Below are positions 60,621 to 64,000 of a stretch of DNA of 64,000 bases, in pieces (position 1 is the first letter of the stretch; every line of letters starts with the position of its first letter). A program made the position numbers and the translations under genes. Below the pieces are notes generated by a model. That model was not told the origin of the DNA, ran no database searches, and was given only the letters and a program-made list of their open reading frames with translations. This stretch comes from DAOTWA01 sp963702935 (GTDB lineage: Bacteria > Chloroflexota > Anaerolineae > Anaerolineales > Anaerolineaceae). Location of the stretch: contig OY969772.1 in NCBI GenBank assembly GCA_963702935.1, positions 310,001-374,000 on the forward strand, in the 5' to 3' direction.

Positions 60621-61340
60621 TTAAGATCGATCGGGCACGGTCAATGCTACAAATTGATACCCCAACAAGGTTGGCAACCAGCTTGTTAAATGGGCCAGAA
60701 TACGGTGAAGCCACCGGCCGATAACGTTGCGCTCAAAGAACGGGTTGGTCAAATTTAACGGAATTGGAGTGGCTTTCATAGCCAATACATTCAGCCCACT
60801 GGCTCGTATTAAAGACAAGAAAGTGGATCGGGTGTAGAAATGCAGGTGTGTGCGATCCAATATTCCCCGCTCGGTGTAATCAAAATGGCCGAAAAGCAGA
60901 TTCAGACGAACCCAGATATTAGCAATGTTAGGCACCGAGATAATGAATTGACAGTCAACGGATTGCTTGCCCACCAGTCCTGTTAGCACAGTCTGGGGAT
61001 CAGACATATGCTCGAGTACGTCCGCCAGGACAACTACATCCGTTTCTTCCAAGAATTTCGCGGGGACTTCTTCCAATTGGCCCACAAAAAAGTCGCTATA
61101 AAATGGGTGAGCCATTTGAGCCCATTGCGGATTCGGCTCGATTCCCTTGAGCCGCAAATCTAACCCCTGGCACATGCGTCCGAGCGTCCCGCTGGCAGCG
61201 CCAATATCCAGCACTTCAGCACCTTTGGGAAGCTTCCGAAGCCACTCATAAATTATTGTGTGGCTTGACCAGGGATCTCGTTTATCGTGATAAGGTAACA
61301 AGCAGCACTCCGCTTTTATTTCAAATGTTGAAATTCTCAA
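60621..61340 (-). CDS. Class I SAM-dependent methyltransferase
   Basis: A 239-residue methyltransferase: the SAM loop VLDIGAASGTLGRM (about 43-56), a G-I-E-P-N-P acidic strand, and V-V-L-A-D-V-L-E-H-M-S-D-P (the L-E-H motif of glycan- and quinone-type methyltransferases), then F-I-I-S-V-P-N-I-A-N. Near the C-terminus is a hydrophobic stretch. It sits directly upstream of the DPM-like GT2 (8-base gap) and 10 bases after a membrane protein. Substrate likely a sugar or lipid-linked glycan. Confidence 0.82.
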   Translation of the reverse strand: MRISTFEIKAECCLLPYHDKRDPWSSHTIIYEWLRKLPKGAEVLDIGAASGTLGRMCQGLDLRLKGIEPNPQWAQMAHPFYSDFFVGQLEEVPAKFLEETDVVVLADVLEHMSDPQTVLTGLVGKQSVDCQFIISVPNIANIWVRLNLLFGHFDYTERGILDRTHLHFYTRSTFLSLIRASGLNVLAMKATPIPLNLTNPFFERNVIGRWLHRILAHLTSWLPTLLGYQFVALTVPDRS

Positions 61341-61350
61341 CCCCGCGTCA

Positions 61351-62646
61351 CTAAAATTGATAGCTTAAAAAGATAACACCTGCCAGGTATTGCAAGCAAG
61401 AAATGGCTATCAGCAAAGCTATTATACGCGGACGCCATCTCTGCATTCCCATAGCCGTCAGGAATAGTAACGGAATCGTGAAATCGAGCGTATAGCGTGG
61501 TCCAAACTGGGCCCAGCCGGTGCCCATCAATAGGACGATGGGGATGTTGACTGCCAGGATGGTCGCCAGCAATGCCCAGGTAGAAAGCTTCCGGCGGTCT
61601 ACCCACAGCGCCCACAATGCAGCCAAGAATAGCGGGCTGAGCAAGAACAGGCTGCCGCCCATCGTGGTTTCAGCTCGAAATGGGAAGGGGTAAAAGATGT
61701 ACTGATAATAGAAGTTGATTGGCAGATAATGGAGGTTAAAGACACCATAGCTGTTGTAATCAGGCTGAAAGAGGGCTGCCATTTCATGGTAGGCCAGCCC
61801 TACATCCAGCGGGTTGCCAAAACGGACAAAGTTATAGACTCCCAACAATCCGCCTACCAGCAGAATGGGGATAGCGCTTACCAGCGCCAGCCCGATCAGC
61901 TTCTTCCAGCGCAGCTCCCAGTGCTCGCGCAACAAGAACCAAGCCGGCCAGATTCCAGCCAGGATCAAGTCATTGCGAGTGGCAAACGCGCAGGCGATCG
62001 CTATCCCGGCCAATAAAAAGGCACGCCTGCCTCGCAGTGCTATTACTGCCCAATAGGCCACCACCACGCACATGAATCCCACTAGCTGTCCGGTAAACCA
62101 CACTCGCCCAAAGGGCGCCAGGGTAAGATAAACTGTACCTAATGCAAAGAAAAATACCAGCAAACTGCGCCGATACTGATCCAAGGCGAGCAATCCGCGT
62201 TCCGCAGCCGCCCGCAGAAGCATGGCTACCCCAGCCACATTGAGCGCCCCAATCACCAGGGTAAAGAGGATGTCACTAAAGCCGACCCCAAATAAGGCGA
62301 CCCATGGCATCAGCAACAATGCCGGGAAAGGCGGCCAGTACAGATAATAGCTGCCTCCGAAAAACACCAGATCGTGGACGTCCGGCGGAATCAATCTTAG
62401 GGGAAGCTGACCGTGCAGGAAAGCATCCGCCAGATAGTTGTAATAAGCATTATTGGAGCTGGATCCCAAGGGAGCATGATAGATGGAGATCAGAGTATAA
62501 ATGGCCAGTGCAAAAAGAAAGCTCCAGACGGGACTTTCCCAAAGCAATAGAATGCTCCTGGTTTTCTTCCAGAATAAAGCCGGCCTGGGAACATCTACAC
62601 TGATCGGTGGGCTTTCCCGCATGGCAGAATTTTGATCCTTCCTCAT
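61351..62646 (-). CDS. Polytopic GT-C-like membrane protein
   Basis: A 431-residue protein with about ten membrane helices. The first long loop has S-N-N-A-Y-Y-N-Y-L-A-D-A-F-L-H-G-Q-L-P and D-L-V-F-F-G-G-S-Y-Y-L-Y-W-P-P-F-P-A, a pattern seen in GT39/GT83-like putative sugar transferases in glycan clusters. The canonical acidic D-D/D-E is not obvious. A second ATG nine codons in is an alternative start. It is 10 bases upstream of the methyltransferase. Confidence 0.7.
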   Translation of the reverse strand: MRKDQNSAMRESPPISVDVPRPALFWKKTRSILLLWESPVWSFLFALAIYTLISIYHAPLGSSSNNAYYNYLADAFLHGQLPLRLIPPDVHDLVFFGGSYYLYWPPFPALLLMPWVALFGVGFSDILFTLVIGALNVAGVAMLLRAAAERGLLALDQYRRSLLVFFFALGTVYLTLAPFGRVWFTGQLVGFMCVVVAYWAVIALRGRRAFLLAGIAIACAFATRNDLILAGIWPAWFLLREHWELRWKKLIGLALVSAIPILLVGGLLGVYNFVRFGNPLDVGLAYHEMAALFQPDYNSYGVFNLHYLPINFYYQYIFYPFPFRAETTMGGSLFLLSPLFLAALWALWVDRRKLSTWALLATILAVNIPIVLLMGTGWAQFGPRYTLDFTIPLLFLTAMGMQRWRPRIIALLIAISCLQYLAGVIFLSYQF

Positions 62647-62774
62647 TCGATACGTTCCACAACCATTCTATTCTCGGATAAAGGGCAAGTCAATTAAACC
62701 TGCCTTACAGCCAGCCTACAATCATGCTCCACAGCGTAACAACGGTGTAACCGTCCGAGAGAATCGTTTTGAAT

Positions 62775-63957
62775 TCAAAGCGCAGATACAGTCTGCCTGT
62801 ACCAAAGATAAATCAGCCATGCAAACAAGCCAACCCGCGCGGGGATCACCACCCACAGTCCGGCATAAATGTGGTGCGCCAGAAGAAACGGCCATTCCAA
62901 TACCGTGATCAATACCAGCAGAAGAGTAATCGTGAAGGCTCTCTCTTCCGGAAGAGAGAGCAGGATGAGTGGGAGGAGATACAGAACCCACTGCGGACTC
63001 CATCCCGGCGACCACAGCAGGAAAAGCACCCAGGTGATCCCCACGAAAGAGATCATCGAACGGCGATCAAAAACTTTTACCTTCCAGAAGAATCCCAGCC
63101 CAAGCGCGGCGAAGATGGGCAGGGTGAGCCAGGAAGGCACTTTGGGCGGGTTGCCCTGGTGGGCACGATACAGGGTTGGGTCGTAACGTTCCTGGAGCAG
63201 GATGAACTCGCCGGTATCGTAATTTCCGTCCAACAGCGCCCAGGAAGTCTCCCAGGAAGTCCTCCCCGGTTGGGAAAGCAGGGAAGCCGTGGTCATCTTA
63301 GGGGAAGCCAGATAGAGTCCCCCCACGACGGCCGCCGTGATCCCGATGGACACCAGCGTGGCGCGCAGCGCATTTCTCCAGGGCCAATAGCGCCAGGCGG
63401 CCGGTAGCAGAAATACCGGGAACCATTTGGTGAGGATCCCCAGACCCAGGGAGATCGCGGAGCGTCCTTCTTTCTTCTCCAGCAGCCAGAATAAAGCCAG
63501 CAAAGTAAACAGGAGCGGGATCAGATCGTAATACCACCAGGTATAAGGCAACGGCGCCAGGACTCCAAAAAAGAGCACCGTTCGCAGCCAACCGCCCCTC
63601 TCCCCGAACAGGGAACGAGCCATCCGCAAGAAAAGGAACAGGCAGCCGGCGCCGGCCAGGGTCACCAGCATCAGTAGACAAAAATCGTATAAGAACTCCT
63701 GCCCACTGGCTAACCGGTAGAGGGCCGCGTTCAGGAATGGGAAAAGAGGCGGATATTCCACCCAATACTGAAAGAACGGCCAGCCGTTGAGACCCGCTAC
63801 CTTAAAAGTAGGGAGGAAAGTCTCCAAAACCGTAAAAATCATTGGGGATCAGACTGAGAAAAAGCAGGACCCGGCCCAAAAAATACAGGAGGGGGAGGAT
63901 CAGGTCGTATTTAGAAGCATCCTGCTTGCTGGCAGCTTCCAAGGAGTTTGAGTCCAT
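62775..63957 (-). CDS. GT87-like (DUF2029) membrane mannosyltransferase, frameshifted near the start
   Basis: A polytopic protein of about 393 residues if corrected. The ATG at 63957 begins M-D-S-N-S-L-E-A and a first helix, then N-D-F-Y-G-F-G-D-F-P-P-Y-F reaches a stop. Removing one base from the T4 run (63801-63804) continues K-V-A-G-L-N-G-W-P and the diagnostic Y-W-V-E-Y-P-P-L-F-P loop, which is open from ATG 63842. That loop and the G-I-L-T-K-W-F-P segment fit GT87-type polyprenyl-mannose transferases. Only 43 bases remain upstream within the window. Confidence 0.75.
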
Positions 63958-64000
63958 CGTAGACGCCCGTCGAGGAATTTGGATCCAATTTATTCTAGCT

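Noticed and set aside
1..64000. CRISPR arrays, tRNA, rRNA, integrase and transposase genes
   Set aside because: No regular direct repeats with spacers, no tRNA-like cloverleaf with T-loop, and no transposase motifs were seen on reading.

Overview
The window looks like a moderately GC-rich bacterial chromosome segment, most likely from the phylum Chloroflexota (Anaerolineae-like). This is inferred from gene content: a V/A-type rotary ATPase in a bacterium, a GAF-PAS adenylate cyclase, a TgpA-like transglutaminase, secreted proteins with Thr/Pro-rich linkers and a recurring aromatic-[LI]-P-[LI]-hydrophobic motif, and many membrane glycosyltransferases. No rRNA, tRNA, CRISPR array, insertion sequence or integrase was recognised, so the placement is tentative.

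Region 1 (1-21800) is mixed housekeeping. On the minus strand lie the end of a V/A-ATPase operon (coiled-coil stalk subunit, then subunit C running off the edge), phosphoglucomutase, an NTF2-like protein, a LacD-type aldolase and a TetR-ABC ATPase-permease operon. Divergent from the TetR gene are an atypical phosphofructokinase and a TPR protein. Next come a winged-helix regulator with a consensus promoter enclosing an 18-bp palindrome, a badly frameshifted DUF3887/alpha-beta hydrolase, a CPBP protease, an alkyltransferase-like protein, a PfkB kinase coupled to an M20 peptidase, an adenylate cyclase coupled to a transglutaminase, a PAP2 phosphatase with a very strong terminator, and a YtxH protein. 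Two copies of a hairpin-rich repeat lie at 4918 and 16190.

Region 2 (21800-28700, minus) has a Wzz-like co-polymerase, an O-antigen ligase-like protein, a membrane-anchored HExxH metalloprotease and a sigma-factor-like protein fused to a membrane-anchored outer domain, in that transcription order. A lipoprotein gene lies upstream.

Region 3 (28900-63957) is a large surface-polysaccharide locus. It has three GT4 enzymes, two related GT4-like enzymes (one fused to GT2), multi-domain GT2 enzymes, a secreted GH26-like protein whose expected nucleophile is Gln, a membrane glycosyltransferase with a carbohydrate-binding-like tail, an ABC polysaccharide exporter (Wzm/Wzt), an AT-richer island (46924-53190) with methyltransferase/glycosyltransferase proteins and an arylsulfotransferase-like protein, the complete dTDP-L-rhamnose operon (rfbC-B-A-D), and a run of polyprenyl-phosphate-type membrane glycosyltransferases. 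Together they suggest a rhamnose-containing exopolysaccharide or O-antigen-like glycan made on lipid carriers and exported by both ABC and Wzy/Wzz-like machinery.

At least six loci carry apparent single-base frameshifts, and the O-antigen ligase has an in-frame TGA. Either the assembly has residual indel errors or this surface-glycan locus is decaying or phase-variable; reads are needed to decide.
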